This document shows, one piece after another, positions 26,248-34,258 of a stretch of DNA of 64,000 nt (positions are counted from its first letter, which is position 1; each line of letters opens with the position of its first letter). A program made the position numbers and the translations under genes. Source of the DNA: an uncultured Parabacteroides sp. (GTDB lineage Bacteria; Bacteroidota; Bacteroidia; Bacteroidales; Tannerellaceae); the NCBI GenBank assembly GCA_900770835.1, contig CAAGLQ010000049.1, positions 4,758-68,757 of the forward strand, read 5' to 3'. The notes under the pieces were generated by a model that was not told where the DNA came from, did no database searches, and saw only the letters and a program-made list of their open reading frames with translations.

Positions 26248-27111
26248 ATGAAAAGATTACGTTTATGCTATTTATTGCTGACATTAGTCTTATTTGGATT
26301 AGGTGCATGTCAGGAGAAGTTTGAGAATGAATCAGAGTATTCTGATTCAAATCGTACGGAATTCTCAGTCAAAGAAGAGGTAATAACTAAGGCTGGGACT
26401 AAGTCCACCTCCATTACTGGTGGTACGGGAACTTTTAAGACTGGATCAAGCACTACAGTTACTGCAAAGGGTGGGGCGACAATCACAGGGAAGCGCACAT
26501 CTGGCAGCGGTTCTATTGGCGCTACTTATCAACAAGGTGGAGTTGCTAAAGCTGATATTAATGACATCCATGGTGATTGGACTGTTTCTGCAACAATCCC
26601 CACTTATACAGTTACTGTAAAAGCTGGAACGGGTGGATCTGCGTCTGGAGGTGGTACTGTTGAGGCTGGTGATGCAGTTACATTGAGATATTCAAAGAAT
26701 AGCGGCTATGATTTTAATGGTTGGACATCTAGTAATGGTCAATCAATAGCAAGTTCTGCTTCATCATTCGTGCCTAGTTCGGACTGTACTGTGACTGCAA
26801 ATTTCAAGGCTGCTGCAGCATCTACTGGAACCTTGGTTGTGTCTGTTTTAAATTGGTATGGTAGTGATAGTTATCTATCAAAAGTGTCGTATAACTTAGA
26901 TGGAAGTACTACTACTGTAACGGGCAGGTGGGATGAACCAGATGACTTCTTGACCAAAACATTGTCTGCTGGTTCACACAGCATTTCTATTGTTTCTTCA
27001 GGAACTACAGTGGTTGGAGCAAGTGGTTACAAAGTGTATTTTGATCCCGCAACATTTACTATAAGCGCAGGTCAAACCACGTATGTGAATTTGATAGTTA
27101 CAACTAACTAA
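26248..27111 (+). CDS. lipoprotein with switchable C-terminal domain (expressed version)
   Basis: A 287-residue lipoprotein; the ATG at 26248 gives the signal MKRLRLCYLLLTLVLFGLGAC (Cys21). Residues 45-120 are Gly/Ser/Thr-rich. Residues 128-190 form an InlB/Listeria-Bacteroides-type repeat (TVTVKAGTGGSASGGG ... YDFNGWTS ... DCTVTANFKA). Residues 190-287 are a separate beta domain. The join falls exactly in a 37-base sequence (26776-26812) whose inverted copy at 27707-27743 leads into another C-terminal domain in the same frame. Inversion would yield a 288-residue protein with the same first 188 residues. Confidence 0.8.
   Translation: MKRLRLCYLLLTLVLFGLGACQEKFENESEYSDSNRTEFSVKEEVITKAGTKSTSITGGTGTFKTGSSTTVTAKGGATITGKRTSGSGSIGATYQQGGVAKADINDIHGDWTVSATIPTYTVTVKAGTGGSASGGGTVEAGDAVTLRYSKNSGYDFNGWTSSNGQSIASSASSFVPSSDCTVTANFKAAAASTGTLVVSVLNWYGSDSYLSKVSYNLDGSTTTVTGRWDEPDDFLTKTLSAGSHSISIVSSGTTVVGASGYKVYFDPATFTISAGQTTYVNLIVTTN
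26776..26812 (+). repeat. left inverted repeat of the invertible cassette (37 bp)
   Basis: Runs AGTTCGGACTG ... TTTCAAGGCTG and encodes SSDCTVTANFKA. It is identical over all 37 bases to the reverse complement of 27707-27743. Homology stops sharply at both ends. Confidence 0.95.
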
Positions 27112-27124
27112 ATAACAGCACAAT

Positions 27125-27173
27125 CAATTGGGTAGGAGCGCAGGGAATTAATCTCTACGCTCCTACCCGATTG
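27125..27173 (+). terminator. long hairpin after the switchable lipoprotein
   Basis: CAATTGGGTAGGAGCG (27125-27140) pairs with CGCTCCTACCCGATTG (27158-27173): 16 pairs with one G-T, and a 17-base loop. It lies 14 bases after the stop, inside the invertible segment. It may be a terminator, or part of the domain IV stem of the adjacent intron remnant. Confidence 0.6.
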
Positions 27174-27207
27174 TATCAGAGTTTGCGTACTCCACCTATA
27201 TGTATGG

Positions 27208-27282
27208 TAGCGCCGTATACGAAACCCGTACTTACGGTGCAATGAGTGGTGCTGGGGCGAAATCCCCACATCTACTCTATTA
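27208..27282 (+). ncRNA. group II intron 3'-end remnant (domains V-VI)
   Basis: Bases 27208-27241 have the domain V pattern: AGC near the start, GCGCCGTA pairing with TACGGTGC, a small bulge, then TACG/CGTA. Bases 27244-27277 fold as domain VI: GAGTGGT and TGGGG pair with CCCCA and CTACTC, leaving an internal loop with an unpaired A as in the branch site. The end CTACTCTAT resembles the 3' ends of Bacteroidales group II introns. No domains I-III or intron-encoded reverse transcriptase are nearby, so this is a non-functional fragment. Confidence 0.6.
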
Positions 27283-27404
27283 GCACACAACATTATCTTG
27301 TTATCTAATCTGTTGGAAAGTCGAAGTCATCATGAATAGATGTAAACATAATTACTTTGCGCTATTCCAAACTTCTCGATATGACAACTAAAAATGGTAT
27401 TGGC

Positions 27405-27743
27405 TTAGTAATTGATATAAATTGTCGCTGACTGATTGGTTGATAAATTGGAAAAAGTTTTTGTTGTAGATCCTGCCATGTCAAAATCACAACCATAATT
27501 ATCACACGATACCGTCATTGTGACATTAGCCCCTTTGTTTGCTGTTATTGTCCAAGTTTTTACTGAAGCACTAGAAGCAACAATTTGTGAAGTGTTAGGG
27601 CTCATTGAGTTATGGCCACTCACAGCCAAGGAAACTGTAGCCTTTTTCCCTGTTGCGATGCCTGTCGATTTTGTTGAAACTGTAATAGTATAAGTTTGTG
27701 TCTCTACAGCCTTGAAATTTGCAGTCACAGTACAGTCCGAACT
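27405..27743 (-). pseudogene. silent alternative 3' end of the switchable lipoprotein gene
   Basis: On the reverse strand this reads SSDCTVTANFKAVETQTYTI and continues for about 90 residues to a TAA (SATIYINY end). The first 12 residues are the shared 37-base repeat. Upstream of the repeat the frame continues only about 15 codons (IEPITSQLKDN) before an in-frame stop, and there is no start, signal peptide or promoter. It is therefore a storage copy expressed only after inversion. Its domain is unrelated in sequence to the one currently expressed. Confidence 0.75.
27707..27743 (-). repeat. right inverted repeat of the invertible cassette (37 bp)
   Basis: The reverse complement is identical to 26776-26812 over 37 bases and in the same codon frame relative to the silent 3' end. 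Confidence 0.95.
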
Positions 27744-27981
27744 GTTGTCTTTTAGTTGGGACGTGATTGGCTCTATATCTGAACTTTAAGCTATATGTAG
27801 TGATTTGATAATTTGACTAAGGTTGGTACATTTTTGGAGTACCTATTTGGTATCTTTAGATGATCCGAGCTAATGTGATAATCCAAAAGAATGCTAAATC
27901 TTCAGATCTTCAGTGACATGGGATTCAGATTATGGATATATTTGAATGCTGAAAAAATTAAACTATTTCATTTTGTTGGTG

Positions 27982-28014
27982 AGCGGTCGTTGGGAAACGG
28001 TCGCTTTTTCTTTT
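27982..28014 (+). terminator. rho-independent terminator
   Basis: AGCGGTCGTT (27982-27991) pairs with AACGGTCGCT (27996-28005), 10 pairs including two G-T, with a GGGA loop and then TTTTTCTTTT. It lies outside the invertible segment and would end forward transcripts in either orientation. A TATATTTG at 27937-27944 could start a short transcript of about 60 bases ending here, but no -33 is seen. Confidence 0.75.
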
Positions 28015-28039
28015 AGATAATTTCTGATATAGTGTTTTT

Positions 28040-28064
28040 GCCAACCTTTTCTTCTTAGGTTGGC
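28040..28064 (-). terminator. hairpin downstream of the reverse-strand operon
   Basis: GCCAACCT (28040-28047) and AGGTTGGC (28057-28064) form a perfect 8-pair stem. It follows the last reverse-strand gene (28108-28317) by about 40 bases. On that strand an A-rich rather than T-rich run follows, so its efficiency is doubtful. Confidence 0.4.
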
Positions 28065-28107
28065 GTCGATCGTTTACTTGGTCTCCACTGGAGAATTAGA
28101 TGTTGTA

Positions 28108-28317
28108 TTAGAGATGCGGTGGTTCATCCTCACTCGCTGATCTCAATTTTGCGATCACATAGTCGATTTCACCCTTTACTTCGAATGGTTCTAACGCACC
28201 TGGGACAAGTATATAGGTATAACTGTAGTTTTCTGAAGGGCATACGCAACTGACTTGTGCGGGATTGATGTATACCGGATCCCCAACTTCACGTGTATAG
28301 AACTTGACAAACTTCAT
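28108..28317 (-). CDS. small FlbD-like protein
   Basis: A 69-residue protein beginning MKFVKFYTREVGDPVYINPAQVSCV and ending in a helix (VKGEIDYVIAKLRSA). This outline, a short strand, VYINPxxI, two strands and a final helix, resembles FlbD-like small proteins, but identity is low and the function is unknown. It is third in a reverse-strand operon, 12 bases after the preceding stop. Confidence 0.5.
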   Translation of the reverse strand: MKFVKFYTREVGDPVYINPAQVSCVCPSENYSYTYILVPGALEPFEVKGEIDYVIAKLRSASEDEPPHL

Positions 28318-28329
28318 AACTCTTCCTCC

Positions 28330-28644
28330 TTAGTTTTTTTCTTTTAGATTTTCAAACCACTCTTGCTCGGTAATGGAAAGCGCATTGAATGAGATATAGC
28401 ACTTGTCTTGATAACAGTTTACCGTTTTGCCTTTCTTGAGACAATAGGATGCCAAATGCCTAAACTCAATGGTATGCCCTGCCTTCTTTTCCATTTCCTT
28501 CAGGAAATCTTGACGAAAGTAATAGGCTTTTCCGTCGGCAACCATACCAATGTGTGCGGCCAACATTTTTGCGAGGCTAACGGCAGGTTTTATCATATTG
28601 TTTCCCTGCATACATTTTGGGTGTTGGGTGATCGGTTCCTCCAT
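28330..28644 (-). CDS. small unknown protein, paralog of its upstream neighbour
   Basis: A 104-residue protein with no signal peptide. The core (GKAYYFRQDFLKEMEKKAGH ... ISFNALSITEQEWFENLKE) aligns well with the next gene's GKAFYFYKDVLEDIQTKTDK ... ISFHSLDTTADEWLQEAI, so the two arose by duplication. It is preceded by a 15-base gap. Family not recognised. Confidence 0.55.
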   Translation of the reverse strand: MEEPITQHPKCMQGNNMIKPAVSLAKMLAAHIGMVADGKAYYFRQDFLKEMEKKAGHTIEFRHLASYCLKKGKTVNCYQDKCYISFNALSITEQEWFENLKEKN

Positions 28645-28659
28645 ATCTTTTTCTGTTAT

Positions 28660-29019
28660 TTATTCATCCTCTGACTCTTCATCAATTTCTTCGTCGCAGT
28701 CTTTATTCTGCAGGTCAATCGCTTCCTGAAGCCACTCATCTGCTGTGGTGTCTAGCGAATGGAATGAGATCCCTGATTTGACGTTATTACAATCGATCTC
28801 CTTTCCAATGTCTCTGGTCAGTACGACAAGGTGGCCGATCTGGATGGTTTTGTCAGTCTTCGTCTGTATATCTTCTAACACATCCTTATAAAAGTAGAAA
28901 GCCTTGCCATAGGCTATGATCCCAATGTTGGCGTTCTTCGACTGGGCTAACTCAACTGCGCTCTTCGATAAGATATCATCCAGTTGCTGCGTGCTTTGTT
29001 GTTTGTGTTCTTCTTCCAT
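28660..29019 (-). CDS. small unknown protein, first gene of the reverse-strand trio
   Basis: A 119-residue protein, paralogous to the 104-residue protein that follows it (shared GKA(F/Y)YF, ISF(H/N)(S/A)L and EW(L/F) positions). The C-terminus is very acidic (DEEIDEESEDE). No signal peptide or known domain. Tandem paralogs with a small third protein may form a small complex, but nothing in the sequence proves this. Confidence 0.55.
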   Translation of the reverse strand: MEEEHKQQSTQQLDDILSKSAVELAQSKNANIGIIAYGKAFYFYKDVLEDIQTKTDKTIQIGHLVVLTRDIGKEIDCNNVKSGISFHSLDTTADEWLQEAIDLQNKDCDEEIDEESEDE

Positions 29020-29183
29020 CTCTTTTTTGCCCCAAAATTACCCTTTCTAAGTCTTACTTGGAAGCGTTTTGTTATGTTTCGTAGCATGGTTTCGGTTTTA
29101 TGGGCTTACGTTACTCTTCTCGGATAGTCGATTTTGGTTTTCTTGGATTGTTAAGGTAAATTAAATTTTACGGTGTTTGGAAA

Positions 29184-29223
29184 CCAAAACAGTAGGGGAC
29201 AATGACATAATCCCTACTTTTGG
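29184..29223. repeat. imperfect inverted repeat in the divergent intergenic region
   Basis: CCAAAACAGTAGGG (29184-29197) and CCCTACTTTTGG (29212-29223) pair over 12 positions with a two-base bulge. It lies in the 358-base gap (29020-29377) between the reverse trio and the SusC gene. It may be an operator or terminator. I found no convincing promoter match in this gap; AATCTTTG at 29335-29342 is one base from the -7 consensus. Confidence 0.35.
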
Positions 29224-29377
29224 CTCGGTTTTTTGACGATTAGCTGGTTTTTGGGCTGATCTGCTTTTTTTGAGAAAAAGCTGTTTTTTGTATTTGAATA
29301 TCACTTGGCTCAGGCGTGGGTGTGTGGTGATTCGAATCTTTGCAATACTAATAAATACATTATTTAAACAAGTGTCT

Positions 29378-32300
29378 ATGAAAGGATTGACAAATCTTTT
29401 TCTTTGCGCCTCTGTGGTTAGTGTGACCGCAGTGCATGCGCAGACGACTAAGGTGGTCGGCAAGGTGATTTCTGCCGACGATGATGCGCCGGTCATCGGG
29501 GCATCGGTGATCGTAGAAGGGACTACGATAGGTACAATAACCGATTTTAATGGTGCTTTTTCCTTGGATGTACCTAAGAACGCAAAAACCCTGATTATCT
29601 CCTACATCGGTATGGAATCGGTCAAAGTGGGTGTAAAGCCTGTTTTGAGTGTGGTCATGAAGACGGATTCGCAGAATCTGGACGAGGTGGTTGTCGTGGG
29701 TTATGGTACCCAACGCAAGAAGGATGTTACCAGCGCGATCTCTAAAGTGGGTGGTGAGGATCTGGCTAACTTGGCGGCTCCCTCTTTTGATACCCAGCTG
29801 GCGGGTCGTGCGGCGGGTGTGCAGGTGACCACGACGAACGGTGTCCTGGGTTCCGCTCCACAGTTTAAGGTGCGTGGTATGGCCACGATCTCTGCTTCTT
29901 CCCAACCGTTGTTTATCATCGATGGTATGCCACTGGCAACCGGCGACAATGGAAATGGTGGTACGGGTTTGGGTATGTTGTATGCCGAGTATAACTCACT
30001 CGCCGATATCAACCCGAACGATATCGAGTCTATCGAGATCTTGAAGGATGGTGCGGCCACGGCGATCTATGGTTCTCGTGCCTCTAATGGTGTGGTTTTG
30101 ATCACGACTAAGAAGGGTTCTAAAGGCCGTACCTCTGTCTCTTATGATGGCTATATCACAGCGGCCTCCCCGGCAAAGACGCATTCTTTGTTAGGGGCAA
30201 AGGATTTTGTGATGATCGCCAACGAGAAATTGGAGAACTGGGGTGCGCAGGGACAGGCGGTCTATGACCCGAATGGTCCGGATACCAATTGGAATGATTA
30301 TATCTTCCGCACGGGTTTCCAACATAACCATAACCTCTCGGCCAGCGGTGGTACGGAGCGTAGTCAGTACTACATGTCATTGGGCTTCTCTGAGCAGGAG
30401 GGTATCGTCCGTGCGAACGATCTGAATCGTCTCAGCTTGAAGGCGGATTTGACGCAGCAGGCGACTAAGTGGTTCCGAATCGGACTCAGTGGCCAGATGA
30501 GCCGTACACGCATGAACGGTATCATGCATGGTGAGAACTCTCTCGGAGGCGTGGGCTTCGCTGGTCCTCGTATGTTCCCGAACGTTTCTGTGTTTGATGC
30601 GTCAGATCCGACGGGTTATAACATCGATAAGGAAAACCGGAAGACCTTGGGTCGTGGCAGTAACTTGTCTTATATCGACAATGGCTTGCAGAACATCGTA
30701 TGGGCGCTTGATAACAATGTGAACCGTACGACCAATACCCGTGTGATCGGTAACGGTTGGGGTGAGATCACCTTTATGGATGGCTTGACCTTGAAGACGC
30801 AGGCGGGTCTGGATATCGCTAACGTTCGTGACTTTATGTACTGGGACTCTGAGTCGGGTGATGGTTATGGTTACGGTGGCTTAATCGAGGAGGTGAACAG
30901 CACCTATGAGACTTGGAACTGGCAGAATGTCCTGAACTTCGTTCGTACGTTCAACGACGTGCACAACGTGACTGCGACAGCGGTACAGGAGTACACGCAC
31001 AGTCAGACTGAGTACACTGATGCGTCGGTGAATCAGCTGTCTGACCGTTTCTTCTCTGACCATATCATCAGCAACACGTTTGGCCAAAAGGATGTGGGTG
31101 GCTGGAAATCTGAGAATGGCTTGGCATCTTACATGTTCCGGGCGAACTATAACTTCGATAGTAAGTACTACGTTGGGGCATCTATCCGTCGTGACGGCCT
31201 GTCTCGTTTGCCGAAGGATAACCGCTGGGGTACCTTCTGGGGCGCATCTGCCGCTTGGCGTCTCTCTCGTGAGAAATTTTGGACGGAGGCTCCGGTAAGT
31301 AAGTGGTTCAACGACCTGCGTCTGCGTGCTAGCTACGCAACCATCGGTAACTCGGCCTTGGGTAGCGATTATCCCTACCTCGGTACCTATGGCGCAAAAT
31401 TGGTTGGCCCGATGGCGGGTATCGCTTGGACACGTATGGGTAATAACAACTTGAAGTGGGAGAGCACCGGTACGTTTGACGTGGGTGTTGATGGCGCTTT
31501 GTTCGACAACCGCATGACCTTTGAGCTGGCGTACTGGCAGAAGGATTCCAAGGACTTGGTGCTCCAGGTACCGACGGCTCCGACTTTGGGTATTCCCTCC
31601 AACTCTTACTACGATAACATCGGTAAGATCAAGAACTCGGGTGTGGAGATCACCATCGGCGGTACGATCATCAATACCAAGGATTGGAACTGGCACTCTG
31701 ATATCAACTTCTCTACGGTCAAGAATAGAGTGAAGGAGCTCTATGGCGGTACGGATATCATCGATAACTACACGATCATCCGTGAGGGTGAGTCTTATCG
31801 CTCTTTGTATGGGTATGATTACTACGGCGTGAACAAATCGAACGGTAACCCGATTTGGCGCAAGGCCGATGGCTCCTTAGTGCAGTTTGATACGTTTGGG
31901 GATTATGACTATAAGGTTTATGACCCGTCAAACCCGGAGGATGTGTCTCAGCCCTCTTCGTTGACTTCCAAGGATCGGAAGATCCTCGGTTCCTCTATGC
32001 CGACCTGGTTCGGTGGTTGGAACAACACGGTGACCTTCCGTGATTTCGATTTGAATGTATTCTTCCGTTTCTCGGGTGGTAATAAGGTGATGAACGCCTC
32101 TCGTCAGAGCACCTTGCTCAACATGGAGCTGGCTAACAACGGTACCGAGATCCTTGGCCGCTGGGTATCTGTCGAGCAGCCGGGTGATGGCATGACACCG
32201 AAGATCGGTTATGGCGATGAGCAGGCTTTGTTCAACGATGGTTATACGGATTCTCACTTCGTGGAGAACGGCAGCTTCTTGAAACTGGCTAACCTGACTC

Positions 32301-32497
32301 TGGGTTACACGATTCCTCGTTCCATTGTCTCTAAATTGGGAATGACGAAGATCCGTCTCTATGCGCAGGGGCAGAACCTGTTCACGATTACAGAGTATAG
32401 CGGTCTCGATCCGGAGACACAGTCTCGTGATGGTGTGGATTGGAACGGTATGCCGCAGCAGCGCTCATTTACCTTTGGTGCGAACGTGACTTTCTAA
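29378..32497 (+). CDS. SusC/RagA family TonB-linked outer-membrane transporter
   Basis: A 1,039-residue protein. The ATG at 29378 gives a signal peptide (MKGLTNLFLCASVVSVTAVHAQ). Next come a carboxypeptidase-D-like domain (residues 25-105: VVGKVISADDDAPVIGASV), the family motif LDEVVVVGYGTQRKKDVTSA, a plug domain (FDTQLAGRAAGVQV, IESIEILKDGAATAIYGSRA) and a long barrel ending RSFTFGANVTF. SusC proteins import glycans or peptides with a SusD partner, which follows immediately. An open frame upstream to 29270 is not part of the gene. No glycoside hydrolase is near, so the substrate is unknown. Confidence 0.97.
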   Translation: MKGLTNLFLCASVVSVTAVHAQTTKVVGKVISADDDAPVIGASVIVEGTTIGTITDFNGAFSLDVPKNAKTLIISYIGMESVKVGVKPVLSVVMKTDSQNLDEVVVVGYGTQRKKDVTSAISKVGGEDLANLAAPSFDTQLAGRAAGVQVTTTNGVLGSAPQFKVRGMATISASSQPLFIIDGMPLATGDNGNGGTGLGMLYAEYNSLADINPNDIESIEILKDGAATAIYGSRASNGVVLITTKKGSKGRTSVSYDGYITAASPAKTHSLLGAKDFVMIANEKLENWGAQGQAVYDPNGPDTNWNDYIFRTGFQHNHNLSASGGTERSQYYMSLGFSEQEGIVRANDLNRLSLKADLTQQATKWFRIGLSGQMSRTRMNGIMHGENSLGGVGFAGPRMFPNVSVFDASDPTGYNIDKENRKTLGRGSNLSYIDNGLQNIVWALDNNVNRTTNTRVIGNGWGEITFMDGLTLKTQAGLDIANVRDFMYWDSESGDGYGYGGLIEEVNSTYETWNWQNVLNFVRTFNDVHNVTATAVQEYTHSQTEYTDASVNQLSDRFFSDHIISNTFGQKDVGGWKSENGLASYMFRANYNFDSKYYVGASIRRDGLSRLPKDNRWGTFWGASAAWRLSREKFWTEAPVSKWFNDLRLRASYATIGNSALGSDYPYLGTYGAKLVGPMAGIAWTRMGNNNLKWESTGTFDVGVDGALFDNRMTFELAYWQKDSKDLVLQVPTAPTLGIPSNSYYDNIGKIKNSGVEITIGGTIINTKDWNWHSDINFSTVKNRVKELYGGTDIIDNYTIIREGESYRSLYGYDYYGVNKSNGNPIWRKADGSLVQFDTFGDYDYKVYDPSNPEDVSQPSSLTSKDRKILGSSMPTWFGGWNNTVTFRDFDLNVFFRFSGGNKVMNASRQSTLLNMELANNGTEILGRWVSVEQPGDGMTPKIGYGDEQALFNDGYTDSHFVENGSFLKLANLTLGYTIPRSIVSKLGMTKIRLYAQGQNLFTITEYSGLDPETQSRDGVDWNGMPQQRSFTFGANVTF

Positions 32498-32526
32498 ACA
32501 TGGTTTGATATTTAGTTTTTAAGCGT

Positions 32527-34110
32527 ATGTTATACAATAAGATATATAAGAGTTATTTATCGGTAGCGATGGGTGCCGTCCTCTCGTTGCCGTTGTTCAC
32601 CGCCTGCGAGAACGACGTGGTGGACTTGATGCCGGTGGATAAGTTCTCCGACCAGACGGCCTATGAGACGGCTGCCCGTTGCGAGCTGGCGGTGATCGGT
32701 GCCTATGATGCGGCGCAGTGTGGTTATTACTCGGGTAGTGGCTGGACACGTGGTTATCCTTTTGGTGCGGCGAGCATCCTGCAGGGTGAGATGCGTGGTG
32801 AGGATATGAACCTCACGGCTGTGTTCTATGACTATACCTATTCTTCGACTTATAGCACCACGACCATGAACAACGTGGCGATGTGGGAGACCTCCTTCGA
32901 GGCGATCAACCGCTACAACACGGTGCTCAAGGGTATCGAGGATTCCTTTGCGAATGGTTTGATCACCGAGGAAGTGGCTAACCAATACCGGGGCGAGATG
33001 TATTTCTTGCGTGGATTGACTTATCATAACTTGATGATCCATTATGCGCTGCCTTATAACGTTGAGGGGAATAATAACTATGGTATGCCGATCTACTTGA
33101 AGCCGGTGAACCAGCCTTCAGAGATCGAGGAGCAGCTGAAGATCGGCCGCTCCACGGTGAAGGAGACCTATGCGCAGATCTTGAAGGATCTGAACGAGGC
33201 CGAGAACTTGCTACCGGAGGTAATTTCCGCTAATACGATTGGTCGTGCCTCCAAGGGTGCTGCCATCGCGTTGAAGAGCCGTGTCTATCTGCACATGCGC
33301 GATTGGGACAAGGTGATCACCGAGGCGCAGAAGCTGGAGGGTGGTCGCTATGAACTGGAATCTAATCCGGCTACTCCCTTTACGGCGTATGACAAGAATA
33401 AGGAGTCGATCTTCTCCATGCCGAACAGCTCCGAGGATAATGGTTCTGTAAACGGTGCGATGTCAACCATGATGTCTGCACGCACTGGTGGACGTGCCAT
33501 CTGTACTTCCTCCCCAACAATCTATAACTCTAAATTTTGGTTAGGCGACGATAAGCGTCGTGATCTTTTGATGTACCGTGAATCGGATAAGTATTATTTT
33601 GTGGATAAGTACCAGAATCCGCAGACGAACGAGGAGTATGCGCCGATTATTCGCTATGCCGAGGTGCTGCTGAACGAGGCTGAGGCGGCTGCTCGTAAGG
33701 GTGACACCGATTTGGCGCTGACGAAGCTGAACGAGGTGCGTGATCGCTCATTGGCGGATCCTTCTACGCAGAGTTATAAGGCGAGTGACTTCGCCGATAA
33801 GACAGCGTTGGTAGAGGCGATCTTGTGGGAGCGTCGTATCGAGTTCCACGGTGAGGGTCGTCGCTGGGAGGATATCCACCGCTTGGCGAACGATGACCTC
33901 TGTCCGAGCAAGGGTATCCCGGCCAAGATTGAGTACAACAACGCTAAAGGCAAAGGTGCCTTTGTCGCAGGTGGCGAGGTTAAGGCGGAGTGGTTTGGTG
34001 CGGCTAAGAAGTTTATCCCTTACACGGATAAGCGTTTTATCTGGCCGATCCCGCAGAATGACTTGCTGCGTAACCCGACACTGGCCGCACAGCAGAATGC
34101 TGGTTGGTAA
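32527..34110 (+). CDS. SusD/RagB family nutrient-binding lipoprotein
   Basis: A 527-residue surface lipoprotein (lipobox LPLFTAC, Cys27). The N-terminal region (MPVDKFSDQTAYETAARCELA), TPR-like helices (FLRGLTYHNLMIHYALPY), and C-terminal RYAEVLLNEAEAAARKG ... ERRIEFHGEGRRWEDIHRL ... WPIPQNDLLRNP are standard SusD/RagB features. It forms the lid of the SusC barrel and captures substrate. It follows the SusC gene by 29 bases. Confidence 0.97.
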   Translation: MLYNKIYKSYLSVAMGAVLSLPLFTACENDVVDLMPVDKFSDQTAYETAARCELAVIGAYDAAQCGYYSGSGWTRGYPFGAASILQGEMRGEDMNLTAVFYDYTYSSTYSTTTMNNVAMWETSFEAINRYNTVLKGIEDSFANGLITEEVANQYRGEMYFLRGLTYHNLMIHYALPYNVEGNNNYGMPIYLKPVNQPSEIEEQLKIGRSTVKETYAQILKDLNEAENLLPEVISANTIGRASKGAAIALKSRVYLHMRDWDKVITEAQKLEGGRYELESNPATPFTAYDKNKESIFSMPNSSEDNGSVNGAMSTMMSARTGGRAICTSSPTIYNSKFWLGDDKRRDLLMYRESDKYYFVDKYQNPQTNEEYAPIIRYAEVLLNEAEAAARKGDTDLALTKLNEVRDRSLADPSTQSYKASDFADKTALVEAILWERRIEFHGEGRRWEDIHRLANDDLCPSKGIPAKIEYNNAKGKGAFVAGGEVKAEWFGAAKKFIPYTDKRFIWPIPQNDLLRNPTLAAQQNAGW

Positions 34111-34166
34111 CAGTTTGTGGATTGATAATGTTACTAATTTGAACTTTTTGTGTTTCTTTTTTGGAG

Positions 34167-34190
34167 GGCGTGGGATAGCTGTCTCACGCC
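34167..34190 (+). terminator. terminator after susC/susD
   Basis: GGCGTGGGAT pairs with GTCTCACGCC (34167-34190), 10 pairs including two G-T, followed by TTCTTTGCTCTC. It would separate the SusC/SusD transcript from the next gene, although it lies within a possible upstream extension of that gene. Confidence 0.5.
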
Positions 34191-34258
34191 TTCTTTGCTC
34201 TCTGGCTGTACCGGATGGGGCTACGGATACGATAACAGTAGGGGAATCGGCGGTTCCA

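Larger units (their letters stand above)
26776..27743. other. putative invertible DNA segment
   Basis: A segment of 968 bases bounded by 37-base perfect inverted repeats. It contains the forward 3' end of the lipoprotein gene, a long hairpin, a group II intron remnant and a reverse-strand alternative 3' end. Flipping it joins 26248-26812 to the complement of 27405-27706: 867 bases, 289 codons including stop, in frame. No recombinase gene is visible in the window, so the enzyme, or homologous recombination, would act from elsewhere. Confidence 0.8.

Noticed and set aside
27405..27728. Reverse-strand ORF as an independent gene
   Set aside because: It has no signal peptide or promoter, and its apparent start is an internal codon of the shared 37-bp repeat. 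It is better explained as a silent 3' end.
29184..29223. Inverted repeat as a second invertible promoter
   Set aside because: The arms are 12 bases, imperfect and only 14 bases apart, too close to flank a promoter. A hairpin or operator is more likely.
33851..34147. Upstream extension of the metallopeptidase frame inside the SusD gene
   Set aside because: This part overlaps the SusD coding sequence in another frame and gives a low-complexity Arg/Ser-rich peptide typical of shadow frames.
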